The notes under the pieces were generated by a model that saw nothing but the letters and a program-made list of their open reading frames with translations, was not told the origin of the DNA and did not search any database. A program made the translations under genes and the position numbers. Shown here in pieces: positions 8,335-16,143 of a DNA stretch of 64,000 nucleotides. Source of the DNA: Coriobacteriia bacterium. GTDB lineage: Bacteria > Actinomycetota > Coriobacteriia > Coriobacteriales > UBA8131. Each line of letters opens with the position of its first letter. The stretch's first letter is position 1. The stretch is from the NCBI GenBank assembly GCA_009784945.1, contig WQXH01000001.1, forward strand, positions 115,882 to 179,881, read 5' to 3'.

Positions 8335-8694
8335 ATGAGCAACAAGACGAGCAACGAGGAGCTCGGTAAACTGCTTGCGTTTGTTTACCTGGCTGAAAAG
8401 GGTATAAACATCATTGAAAAAAGCTGGAGTGATGGAGATTTACAGGTTGACGCAATCATAGAAGAAGACAAAGACCTAGTGTTTATTCAGATAAGAACAA
8501 GCTGAATACCTGGTGAATTTCCCAGGACCAGCTTTACTAAAAAGAACCGCGAAGAAGTAGAAAAGGCGGCTATCGCATACCTAATGAGAAATAAAGTAGA
8601 GTCAAAAAAGGTGAGGTTTGACATCATCGACATAGCTATCACTGGTGAGCAGCAGTGTTTCCTCAGACACCATCGTGATGCATTTGCTGTGTGA
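8335..8694 (+). pseudogene. YraN/UPF0102-like nuclease-fold gene with in-frame TGA
   Basis: From ATG 8335, behind an AGGAAGGA site, the frame runs 56 codons to TGA at 8503-8505. The same frame then continues with 62 sensible codons to a second TGA at 8692-8694. Read through, the product resembles the UPF0102/YraN family, a small PD-(D/E)xK nuclease fold: LGKLLAFVYLAEKG, then VDAIIEEDKDLVFIQIRTS, and RFDIIDIAI near the end. The usual VFVEVKTR core reads VFIQIRTS here, so the acidic and Lys catalytic residues appear to be replaced. Either the gene is decaying, the short form is a new product, or the stop is read through. I favour decay. Confidence 0.6.
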
Positions 8695-8699
8695 GCAAA

Positions 8700-8719
8700 A
8701 TTTATATTCAAGTTGAAAA
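8700..8719. promoter_or_regulatory. Degenerate palindrome, copy 4
   Basis: The sequence ATTTATATTCAAGTTGAAAA matches the 20-bp consensus at 14 positions. It overlaps the ribosome-binding region of the gene at 8729. It may be a weak site or chance. Confidence 0.35.
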
Positions 8720-8728
8720 GGAGGCGTC

Positions 8729-8968
8729 ATGACCTACGTATTGAAAATCGAGTGTGTCGATTGTGGCACAACATTAGATGAAGGAAGTTTCGATTGCCTT
8801 GGTGAATTGATAGATTACGCCGAGTGTTCTGACATTCGGCACAGCAAGGACACTCACTGGCTTCATGTTTGTTCTGTTTGTATGGTCAACAGAAGAGTAT
8901 CTAACACACTCGTGCGTACAGAGAGCCACGGTTGGAGGCGCTATGAAGAGGCGCAGTTCTTGTTATGA
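8729..8968 (+). CDS. Small zinc-ribbon-like protein, unknown
   Basis: The 79-residue protein has two CxxC pairs, CVDCG near the N-terminus and CSVCM at about residue 50, consistent with a zinc ribbon. A strong AAAAGGAGG site lies just before the ATG. The stop overlaps the start of a small lipoprotein gene (ATGA), so translation of the two is linked. No family is recognised. Confidence 0.65.
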   Translation: MTYVLKIECVDCGTTLDEGSFDCLGELIDYAECSDIRHSKDTHWLHVCSVCMVNRRVSNTLVRTESHGWRRYEEAQFLL

Positions 8969-9126
8969 GGACAAAGTTAACACTGGTGATAGCTCTGTTT
9001 GTACTAACAATATTTGCCATGCCGGTTCTTGCTTGCACTGTTGAACAAATAACCATGCCACCGACCAGGCTTGCCAAACCGGACTATCAACAACTACTAA
9101 CAACAATAGGAAGGAGACCGCTATGA
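8965..9126 (+). CDS. Small phage lipoprotein (53 residues)
   Basis: This short gene overlaps both neighbours by ATGA. The product starts MRTKLTLVIALFVLTIFAMP and then VLAC at residues 21-24, a basic N-region, hydrophobic core and lipobox as in a lipoprotein signal peptide. The mature part would be only 30 residues (CTVEQITMPP... to RRPL). It would be anchored on the outer face of the membrane. Small phage lipoproteins expressed from lysogens are known to block superinfection in some streptococcal phages, and a similar role is possible here but unproven. Confidence 0.6.
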   Translation: MRTKLTLVIALFVLTIFAMPVLACTVEQITMPPTRLAKPDYQQLLTTIGRRPL

Positions 9127-9365
9127 CAGTTCTAATACACACGGACAAGCCTGAAAGCTGCATTCATTGCACTTTCTATAGTAAGTATGATGAAAAGCTG
9201 TTCCGCTGCCACGCTATGCCGAAAAGAGAGGGGTGGTTTGCTCCGCACTTAGAATGTCTTTATTTTTTACCAAGCTGGTGCCCACTTATCGAGGTAAAAG
9301 CTGGCACAGTCCATGATGCAATCATGGGCGAGGTTACTGTCTGGGTGGAGGTGGCAGCATCATGA
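9123..9365 (+). CDS. Small Cys-rich protein, unknown
   Basis: The 80-residue product has CIHCTF, FRCHAMP, LECLYF and SWCPL, giving five cysteines in a small N-terminal domain that could bind zinc. It is translationally coupled to the lipoprotein gene upstream and to the next gene by ATGA overlaps. No family is recognised. Confidence 0.6.
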   Translation: MTVLIHTDKPESCIHCTFYSKYDEKLFRCHAMPKREGWFAPHLECLYFLPSWCPLIEVKAGTVHDAIMGEVTVWVEVAAS

Positions 9366-9871
9366 GCATAACTAAGGAACTACGAAACTACGCGATGTCT
9401 ATCAACAGCCCCGCTTTTCGCAAAACAATAAGTACCACTGCTGACCAGATTGACGAAGCCCACCAAAAAGTATTGGACGCTCAGTGGAGCAAAGCACTGG
9501 AAAGCCTCAGAGGCACCTTCGCGGAATCCCACATCGAGCTACCCAAAGACGCTAACGACAATCACATCAAGGCTGGGGACAGGATAAAAACTGGTGACTT
9601 TTCTTATACTGCTAACTTCGTTGGTCGTGACGCTGCCGGCAACGGTATCGTTGTAGAGACTGAACGTATGACATGGATGCCAAGCTTCAGCGTAACCCTT
9701 GACAAGCACGATTCTCAAGAGGCGATAGACGCAGATGCAGAGTTAGATTGGGTTGACTACCTTGAAAAACACAACCTTGAGGACGTGCCAAGTGGTTGCG
9801 TGAAAGTGCAAATGCTCCACCTTCTCCGCCGCCAACGTGAATTGCTGGAGGGTGCTTATGTCGATTACTAA
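9362..9871 (+). CDS. Early protein of MSITKELR type, unknown
   Basis: The 169-residue protein begins MSITKELRNYAMS and has DQIDEAHQKV in its first 40 residues. The same start and the ADxIDEAH segment recur in the next gene, so the two are paralogues with different C-terminal parts. The middle contains GDRIKTGDF and ETERMTWMPSF. It is soluble and acidic. Similar proteins are known from phages of Gram-positive hosts without assigned function. It overlaps the genes on both sides. Confidence 0.6.
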   Translation: MSITKELRNYAMSINSPAFRKTISTTADQIDEAHQKVLDAQWSKALESLRGTFAESHIELPKDANDNHIKAGDRIKTGDFSYTANFVGRDAAGNGIVVETERMTWMPSFSVTLDKHDSQEAIDADAELDWVDYLEKHNLEDVPSGCVKVQMLHLLRRQRELLEGAYVDY

Positions 9872-10157
9872 AGAGCTTAGAGAGTGGGGTTGGTGCAATC
9901 TTGATGTGATAGATAACAGAAAAAGTAGTCTTGTAGCCATTGCCGACCGCATAGATGAAGCGCATACCAATATGGGAGACAACATTGCTGAGCTAGCGAA
10001 GGAAAACGTCATACTATGTGAGGATGCGATGAAGTACCGCAACAAGGCTCTCAAGTACTGCTGCTATCAACGCAAGTGCAATTTCAGAGACATATGCGAG
10101 CACCCTGATGGTGAGTGGTGTGAGGATGTCGTTAAGGAGGTAGATAGCGATGTCTGA
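9858..10157 (+). CDS. Paralogue of the preceding MSITKELR protein, Cys-rich tail
   Basis: The start at 9858 is chosen because GGAGG lies 6 nt upstream and because it restores the MSITKELR N-terminus of its neighbour. The 99-residue product carries ADRIDEAH and ends in a cysteine-rich segment (YCCYQRKCNFRDICEH, EWCED) that could bind metal. It overlaps the gene before by 14 bp and the gene after by 8 bp. Confidence 0.6.
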   Translation: MSITKELREWGWCNLDVIDNRKSSLVAIADRIDEAHTNMGDNIAELAKENVILCEDAMKYRNKALKYCCYQRKCNFRDICEHPDGEWCEDVVKEVDSDV

Positions 10158-10344
10158 CGTATGCCACTGGACAGAAGAAGAAGATAGCAGCTATTGGGAA
10201 ACTGATTGCGACCAAGCCTTCACGCTCATTGACGGCAAACCCAGCGACAACCTCATGGTTTACTGCTGCTATTGCGGCAACGAGCTGGAAGAAGTGCCGT
10301 ACTCAGATATAGACGAAAGCGAGGTAGACAATGAGACCGATTGA
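10150..10344 (+). CDS. Small zinc-ribbon-like protein, unknown
   Basis: The 64-residue product has YCCYCGNELEEV near the C-terminus, a CxxC knuckle found in many small phage proteins. An AAGGAGG site precedes the ATG. It overlaps both neighbours. No function is known to me. Confidence 0.6.
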   Translation: MSDVCHWTEEEDSSYWETDCDQAFTLIDGKPSDNLMVYCCYCGNELEEVPYSDIDESEVDNETD

Positions 10345-10591
10345 TAGGGATAGGCTGCTGCGACATGTTGATTCAGAACTGTCAAGCGAGCATGAGGAAT
10401 CCGAGTGGGACAAAGGGTACAACGATGCGCTTAATAACGTGAGAATGCTCATTGAGTATGGCAACCTCGACCTCGGCACCTGCGAGACGTGTAAACGCGC
10501 ACAGAAGAGATTTGAACAGAGAGATAGATGCGAACGAACCGACATCTATTGCACAAGCATCAAATACTGCGGCCTATGGGAGGAGCACTAA
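10331..10591 (+). CDS. Small Cys-rich protein of CETC/IKYCG type, second copy
   Basis: The 86-residue product starts MRPIDRDRLLRH, a start I associate with small phage proteins. It ends with CETCKRAQ, RCERTD and SIKYCGLWEEH. The Cys pattern matches the protein at 8017-8274, pointing to duplication within the early operon. It is the last of the short coupled genes, and a 67-bp gap follows. Confidence 0.6.
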   Translation: MRPIDRDRLLRHVDSELSSEHEESEWDKGYNDALNNVRMLIEYGNLDLGTCETCKRAQKRFEQRDRCERTDIYCTSIKYCGLWEEH

Positions 10592-10658
10592 ATCTTATTA
10601 TTAGAGCGCTGCAAGACGCTCAACTAACTTAATTAAACAAATATTGAAAGGATTTACC

Positions 10659-11939
10659 ATGGAACACAGACGTGTGATAGGTGAGCGCGAGCATGAGATT
10701 TTGCGCTCATATGACGTGAGAACGACTTACTCAAAAGTTTTTGCCGAGCTTGATGAAGTGTATGTGAAACGAGAAGAACTCTGGGGCTATGCTGGGTTCG
10801 AACACGGCACGATATATAACATCCCGCCGTTTATCAGTGAACTCGAAAAAAACGAGATAATGGAGATTGATGAAGATACACCTAAACGCAGTAACTCGAT
10901 GTTCGAGGTACGCATGGTTGCAGCTGACAAACTCATTGTTAAACTAGAAACCAAGTCGTACAGACTGAATTTTCACCCAGGTGCGATAATCTCTGCTGCA
11001 CAAAAGGCTGGCTCAAGTATCGGGAGTGAAAGATCAGGCTCAGTTTGTTGTTTTGGTTACGAAAAGGAGTACGAAGGAACTGCTCTGCAACTCGCTTTTG
11101 ACCCTCATATAGCCGTCTTGGAGCCTCTTGACAATGAGGGAAGGAAGAAAACAGGCTTTCAAATGCTCTTCTTGGGAACAACAGGGCTTCATGCCTATGG
11201 GAACCTTTATAGAGGTAATGGTCACTGTATCGACAGGATGTCCACAGAACTCATAAGAGACATTTCTATGATCGAGCTTTCGGTGAAAGACCCTGATAAT
11301 CATCTTGATGTTGATGTCGCAACGGCTTTGTGCCGTATCACTAGTATGGCCAACGCTTGGACTGTACACTTGGCTACCTGTCTTCATCAACGCACAGACA
11401 TCACACCAGGGCAACTTGTCTGCTGTGACGAAGATGTGTTTGACCTAGAGGAGTGGACTCCATTGGCAGGTAGAAACAAGAGTAGCCACTGGGACGAGTA
11501 TGGAGAGCAAATTGAAAACGAACATGACAGTATATTTATGTGCTATATGGACTCGCGCATTAGTGGTACGGGGAATTGGAAGGCAAAAGAGATTTACAGG
11601 CCATTTTCCACTAGAGAAGTTCATGAATTGGTAGAGAAAACGCACTTGTTTTCTAGCTGGAAAAAATGTCCGAACTGTGGCGAAATACTTACGCGAAAAG
11701 ATAGGGAAGAAGTAAGATACACCATTGGAGAAAGTCTTGGTCTAGAAGGTATTTACTGCTCACTTCAGTGCGCTATAGAGAGTGCTCACTATCACTGCAC
11801 CAAATCAATGGCAGTGGGCGATGAAACAGTATCGCTTGTGAATGGAAAAATGGTTATAATCCCCGCTGTGGCTGAGAGACGCTGCCGACCGCGCCAAGCT
11901 GAAGGTGGTGAGGAAAGTGGACATCAAAGCGCTGCTTAA
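10659..11939 (+). CDS. Early protein with C-terminal zinc finger, unknown
   Basis: The 426-residue protein has no family that I recognise. The N-terminal two thirds are a mixed alpha/beta soluble region. The C-terminal third holds CPNCGEIL and YCSLQCAIESAHYHC, a treble-clef-like zinc site near residues 340-385. ATG 10659 is preceded by GAAAGGA. It overlaps the peptidase-like gene by 35 bp, so the two may act together. Confidence 0.55.
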   Translation: MEHRRVIGEREHEILRSYDVRTTYSKVFAELDEVYVKREELWGYAGFEHGTIYNIPPFISELEKNEIMEIDEDTPKRSNSMFEVRMVAADKLIVKLETKSYRLNFHPGAIISAAQKAGSSIGSERSGSVCCFGYEKEYEGTALQLAFDPHIAVLEPLDNEGRKKTGFQMLFLGTTGLHAYGNLYRGNGHCIDRMSTELIRDISMIELSVKDPDNHLDVDVATALCRITSMANAWTVHLATCLHQRTDITPGQLVCCDEDVFDLEEWTPLAGRNKSSHWDEYGEQIENEHDSIFMCYMDSRISGTGNWKAKEIYRPFSTREVHELVEKTHLFSSWKKCPNCGEILTRKDREEVRYTIGESLGLEGIYCSLQCAIESAHYHCTKSMAVGDETVSLVNGKMVIIPAVAERRCRPRQAEGGEESGHQSAA

Positions 11940-12846
11940 AATGAGTCAACAAGAAATAAAAGACGCAGCTCTCGGCCTCAACGGAGCCAGAGAAATTGTC
12001 GGTTCTACAGGGAAATCATCAGTAATTGTTCAAGGTACAGTTCCATTTGTGCTAATGGCACACATGGATACCTATTACTGCGATGAACCAAAGACAATCA
12101 TTTACGAGAGAGGGAGATTGTCTGTTCCAAAAAACTCAGTAGCTGGGGTGGGAGGCGACGACCGCTGCGGTTGCTGGACACTTTTTAAAGCCGCTGACTG
12201 GGAGCGCTCTCCTACCCTGTTGTTTTGTGAAGATGAAGAGCTTTGTGGAACTGGCTCTTCTCCAGGACTACATTTGCATGATTGGTCTGAGTATAAATGT
12301 TTTGTTGAGGTTGATGGCCCTGGATATGGGGTTTTTTACTCCGGAAGCACGTCAAATTCGACTCTCGACAGCTTTATGGAAAATGAGCTTGGCCTAACAA
12401 AGCAGCTAACGTCATATAACGATATAGCTGAAATATGCAGACCAGGAAACCCTCCAGGAATAACACTGGGAGCGGCTTACTACAACCAACATGACGCGTC
12501 CAGGGAGTGGATTTCTGAATTCGGGCTTGTAGTTCAGCTTGAAGTTCTCAAACAAATGGTTCGTGTAATCGGCCGCCTTGATTGGTCTGTAGTGCCTCAA
12601 GTGGCGAAATCACGTTGGAGGACTGGCTCATGTTACAGCGCCTATTCCCACGGCTTAGGACATGAAGGCGAAAGGGTAAAAGGTAAAAAACCAGAGTTGG
12701 GTGAGCAAGCTACTGTAAAGATAATCAATGAGCCGACAGAAAAGCACAGCTACGATTACGGAGCCATGGGCGAGTGTGAGCTTGCACCGTCATGCTCTGG
12801 CTGCAAGTGGGAAGAAGCATGTGGGTACGATATATATGCGGCGTAA
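11905..12846 (+). CDS. Zinc peptidase-like protein (M20/M28/M42 type)
   Basis: The 313-residue protein has the metal-site motifs of co-catalytic zinc exopeptidases in order. These are AHMDT (His53, Asp55), GVGGDDRCG (bridging Asp about 85-86), CEDEEL (Glu pair near 111) and FVEVDGPG (Asp137). This order and the DT and VDG contexts recall peptidase T-type M20 enzymes. The final His ligand is not certain: candidates are QHD near residue 195 or HGLGHEGE near 250. A Cys-rich tail (CELAPSCSGCKWEEACG) is added. The start could be GTG 11905 or ATG 11941. A peptidase in an early phage operon is unusual, and its substrate is unknown. Confidence 0.6.
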   Translation: MVRKVDIKALLKMSQQEIKDAALGLNGAREIVGSTGKSSVIVQGTVPFVLMAHMDTYYCDEPKTIIYERGRLSVPKNSVAGVGGDDRCGCWTLFKAADWERSPTLLFCEDEELCGTGSSPGLHLHDWSEYKCFVEVDGPGYGVFYSGSTSNSTLDSFMENELGLTKQLTSYNDIAEICRPGNPPGITLGAAYYNQHDASREWISEFGLVVQLEVLKQMVRVIGRLDWSVVPQVAKSRWRTGSCYSAYSHGLGHEGERVKGKKPELGEQATVKIINEPTEKHSYDYGAMGECELAPSCSGCKWEEACGYDIYAA

Positions 12847-12910
12847 CAAATGAATAAGTACTGGTGTTTATTTACTAGTGCGCATATACACGCAGATGGC
12901 TAGGTGTTTA

Positions 12911-12919
12911 TGGTATAAT
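12911..12919 (+). promoter_or_regulatory. Extended -10 promoter
   Basis: TGGTATAAT is a consensus extended -10 element in a 151-bp gap, about 80 bp before the gene at 12998. No good -35 is seen at the usual distance, which extended -10 promoters do not need. It would start a second early transcript. Confidence 0.55.
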
Positions 12920-12997
12920 ATCTACATGGAAGGAGCGACTAACACACTAGGCATCTAGCTTTTATTTATCATTTAAAAACAATAGAAAGGAGCCAAG

Positions 12998-13438
12998 ATG
13001 GCGCAAGCAGTAGTGGTACAAGGTGAAACATACGATGAAATAAGAACTCTCCTAAGCTTTATCTCAAATGGGCTTGACTCATACAATGCAGAGGAGGACT
13101 TGTGCGACCCAACCAAAGAGCCTGATTACGCTGATAAGTCTGGAACAGACCTATATGACGAGTTGTACGAGGAAGGTAAAGATGAACGATTCAGCACAGC
13201 CAAGAATGCAGAAAGAGCATTTATTAAGGTTCTTGATGATCTGAGGTTAAACGTGATTGAAGAAGGTGACGACTACATAACAGTCGAGACAAAAGACATT
13301 GAGCCGCTCACTCAACTCGAGCTGCAAGAGCTACTCCAAGCTTCATGGAACTATCGTTCGACAGTTTCCAGGGAATTCCGTTATGATTCACCAAGGCTAA
13401 GTTACAAAATACGGAGAGCAGCCGACCAAGTAGATTAG
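12998..13438 (+). CDS. Early acidic protein, unknown
   Basis: The 146-residue acidic protein is not recognised. It has a GAAAGGA ribosome-binding site and is the first gene after the extended -10 promoter. It precedes the replication genes and may be an accessory factor, but nothing in the sequence shows this. Confidence 0.5.
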   Translation: MAQAVVVQGETYDEIRTLLSFISNGLDSYNAEEDLCDPTKEPDYADKSGTDLYDELYEEGKDERFSTAKNAERAFIKVLDDLRLNVIEEGDDYITVETKDIEPLTQLELQELLQASWNYRSTVSREFRYDSPRLSYKIRRAADQVD

Positions 13439-13468
13439 TATCCAATTCTTCGAGCGAGAGGTTTAAAA

Positions 13469-13717
13469 ATGGTAAAAAATATCATAACTGACGAAGACTT
13501 TGAACTTCGAGAATTCGCAGAAGCTAACGGGCTAAGAGACGTGGTAATCGCTCGTGACAGAAAGTACGCCACAATTCGACAAACACCAGATGCTAGGAGA
13601 TTTGTAATCTACATCGGCAGGTCATACCGAGGCTGGTCAAAAGAATACGAAGTTGCTATAAGGAAAGCTAAGGAGCTACTTGCAGTCATGTCTGGTGATA
13701 AATATGTCGCCGCGTAA
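13469..13717 (+). CDS. Small early protein, unknown
   Basis: The 82-residue basic protein contains YIGRSYRGWSKEYEVAIRKAKELL near its C-terminus (charged and aromatic), which could be a small nucleic-acid-binding fold. I recognise no family. It lies directly before the helicase gene. Confidence 0.5.
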   Translation: MVKNIITDEDFELREFAEANGLRDVVIARDRKYATIRQTPDARRFVIYIGRSYRGWSKEYEVAIRKAKELLAVMSGDKYVAA

Positions 13718-13742
13718 GACAAAACCAATTAAAGGTCAACAA

Positions 13743-15260
13743 ATGACCACGTTTGAGTCAAATCCAGTTAAGCAAAGACTACTTGCTATTCTTAGTTACG
13801 ATTGGAGGCGACTCCCTTATCGAGTCGCATCGTCATTTGAACACGACATGGCACGTATCTGCTGGACTGACAGCAAAAACTTATATTACGGAACAGGGAA
13901 CCCAGATGCACCAATTGCCACCGAGCCTCTTGACTGCCTACAAGGGCTCATGACAAAGATGCCTAGGGCGATTTATCGAGGAGACTTGACCTTTTATCCA
14001 ATAAAGAAAAAGACAGAGCACGGCGCTGTGAAGCTACAACCGCAGCTGCTGGACAACGCTTACTTGGAATTTTTCTACGATATTCTAGCAGGGACTCTTG
14101 GAGTCTATGCGGGGATGAGAAAGCCAGAGCTTTGGAGACGTATAGGGAGGTTAACGGGAAGAATAGAAAGCATCGAAGATTTTTATGGTGTTTCAGGAGG
14201 TAAGCAACTTGCTGGAATATATCAGATATTCATGGACATGCTCACGCTTAGCCCAGAACTTGCACCAATGGAGGTCTGCTCAGCTGTTGCTATTGGCAAC
14301 ACGCTTTATGGCGGCCTTCTCAGAGAAGAGTTAACGGACAAAATGATTCCAAAGCACATCATACCAAGCACCACATTTAACCTCAAGAAAGCTGAAGCGT
14401 TCTTTGACCTGGTTTGCCCAGACGAAGACAGCCGCCACAACCTCATACTAGCGACAGTATATCCATACTACAAAAGAGGTAACGAGAAATTCTTTGTCCT
14501 CAAAGGCGCTGGTGGCTCCGGCAAATCAAGCTACATTGAGCACTTTGAATGTTTACTTGGTGACAAGTATTCCGTCACGGACTTTTCTGGTTTGTCCTCT
14601 CAAGGTCATGAAAGGTATCAGGCAAACGCACGGCTGCAAAACAAATTGGTGCTACATGCTCCTGAAAGTAAAATGTCTGGCGCCGACAAATTCATGTCTG
14701 AGTTAAAGAAACTGGCTACAGGAGATAAGTTCATAGGCAGAACCATTGGTGTCAATGCACATGATTTCATCCCTGATGGTGTTCTTTATGTTGACACCAA
14801 CGAAAAGGTAGCACTGGACAATAGCGATGCAATACTGAGGAGAAAAGTTGGAATTACCTTCTCAGAGAGAGGTTTTGCCAAGTTTGAGTTCGCTCCTTAC
14901 TACAAGTGGTTACGATCTGTGACTGGTGCAGCGAGTCTATTTTTATATGCCTACAACTATTACCTTGAAGACTGTGGCGGTATATTTGAATTTAATCAAA
15001 TCGACCTAAACGACAAAGAAGACTTTCCACCTGTACTTGAAGACGCAACGTATCGTCTCATGGCAAAGTATGATTTGAGGCACGGCGCATACATACATGG
15101 AACAGAAGTAAGAGAGGTCGCAAGGTTTGAGAAGACACGCTGGTTTAATTACTACGGCCTTAGCTCAAAGCCGATGCGTTTTGAAGGAGGCATTTCAAGG
15201 GTTATTGCTGTCACTGACCATGATGTGTTTAGGACGAGAATGAAAGAAGAGGGACTATGA
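13743..15260 (+). CDS. D5/P4-type superfamily 3 replicative helicase
   Basis: The 505-residue protein has a Walker A motif LKGAGGSGKSSY at about residues 252-264. It is followed by a helicase core with KLVLHAPES, LKKLATGDKFIGR and GVLYVDTNE (sensor-like) and DAILRRKVG, the pattern of phage D5/P4-like SF3 DNA helicases that unwind DNA at the phage origin. ATG 13743 is preferred because AAAGG lies 7 nt upstream. In-frame upstream starts at 13704 and 13680 overlap the gene before. The primase partner is encoded by the next gene, overlapping by 4 bp. Confidence 0.75.
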   Translation: MTTFESNPVKQRLLAILSYDWRRLPYRVASSFEHDMARICWTDSKNLYYGTGNPDAPIATEPLDCLQGLMTKMPRAIYRGDLTFYPIKKKTEHGAVKLQPQLLDNAYLEFFYDILAGTLGVYAGMRKPELWRRIGRLTGRIESIEDFYGVSGGKQLAGIYQIFMDMLTLSPELAPMEVCSAVAIGNTLYGGLLREELTDKMIPKHIIPSTTFNLKKAEAFFDLVCPDEDSRHNLILATVYPYYKRGNEKFFVLKGAGGSGKSSYIEHFECLLGDKYSVTDFSGLSSQGHERYQANARLQNKLVLHAPESKMSGADKFMSELKKLATGDKFIGRTIGVNAHDFIPDGVLYVDTNEKVALDNSDAILRRKVGITFSERGFAKFEFAPYYKWLRSVTGAASLFLYAYNYYLEDCGGIFEFNQIDLNDKEDFPPVLEDATYRLMAKYDLRHGAYIHGTEVREVARFEKTRWFNYYGLSSKPMRFEGGISRVIAVTDHDVFRTRMKEEGL

Positions 15261-15934
15261 TAGAGCAAATGAAAGGGTTCAGAACGCACAATAAAGTGCC
15301 TTGCGAGGAGTGGAGGAGTGGGGCTAACAGAAGCCCTGTCGAACTACTGTTTCACGGCGGTGCTGCTCAGGTCGGAATAGTTCCGGCAGAGCACGGCTGC
15401 GTTGTTCTTGATGTTGACGTTAAGGGAGAAGTAGATGGCACAAAGAGTATCTCAAAACTTCCTGAACTACCGAACACCTTACGGTATAAAACAGCGAGTG
15501 GAGGCTGGCATGTTTGGTACAAGGTGCCAAGCGACATAGTTATCCCACAAAGAAAGCTGACTGCTGGCGTTGATGTTCGCTATGCGGACGGCTATGTGTG
15601 CGTTGGCGCAGACTATGAAGTCCTCAGTAAGCATTACATTGCAACTGCCCCTGGCTTTCTTGTCAGCATGTTGACTTTAGTGAAGCCAAAAAAGGCGTAT
15701 CCATCAAAACGCACAGCAAGCTCAAGCATGTGCTATAACCTCTCCCCTCTCCCGAAAGGGAACAGAAACAACATGCTTTACTCTTGGGGCTATGGCCTGC
15801 TGAATGGAGTTGAAAAAGGGGAATTGTCAATACAGGACTTGTCAGAGTTAGTGCATCTAAGGGGCAGAATATCTGGACTTCCTTATCAGGAATGTCAGAC
15901 TGTTCTTAGTTCGCTTTTGGCAAGCAGGAAATAG
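15257..15934 (+). CDS. Primase-polymerase (PrimPol/AEP) protein
   Basis: The 225-residue protein carries the archaeo-eukaryotic primase signatures: VVLDVDVK (Asp52, Asp54), SGGWHVWYK (His85) and AGVDVRYADGYV (Asp105). Such proteins make primers for phage DNA replication. In many phages and plasmids this domain is fused upstream of the D5 helicase. Here it is a separate gene placed after the helicase and coupled to it by ATGA. The C-terminal 70 residues are a helical region that may contact the helicase. Confidence 0.75.
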   Translation: MIEQMKGFRTHNKVPCEEWRSGANRSPVELLFHGGAAQVGIVPAEHGCVVLDVDVKGEVDGTKSISKLPELPNTLRYKTASGGWHVWYKVPSDIVIPQRKLTAGVDVRYADGYVCVGADYEVLSKHYIATAPGFLVSMLTLVKPKKAYPSKRTASSSMCYNLSPLPKGNRNNMLYSWGYGLLNGVEKGELSIQDLSELVHLRGRISGLPYQECQTVLSSLLASRK

Positions 15935-15954
15935 TAATGAAAGAAAGGAGGACT

Positions 15955-16143
15955 ATGACCGAAAGAGTCCCACCATTGGAAGAGAGAGCTTACTGTGTAA
16001 AAGCCCTCAAGGAAAAACAAGGAGAAGACGGAAGTTGGAACGTTGGCCCATACCAAACAGGTCTCTACAACGGGCTTGAGCTGGCTGATGCAATTCTGGA
16101 CGACCGTGACCCTGAGTTTAAAGAGCTTGAAAAGGAGGATTAA
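15955..16143 (+). CDS. Small early protein, unknown
   Basis: The 62-residue acidic product follows an excellent AAAGGAGG site 5 nt before ATG 15955. An in-frame ATG at 15937 overlaps that site and is unlikely. The stop overlaps the next start. No family is recognised. Confidence 0.55.
   Translation: MTERVPPLEERAYCVKALKEKQGEDGSWNVGPYQTGLYNGLELADAILDDRDPEFKELEKED

Noticed and set aside
8487..8711. Minus-strand frame over the YraN-like locus
   Set aside because: The plus strand continues the YraN-like frame on both sides of one stop, which chance would not give.
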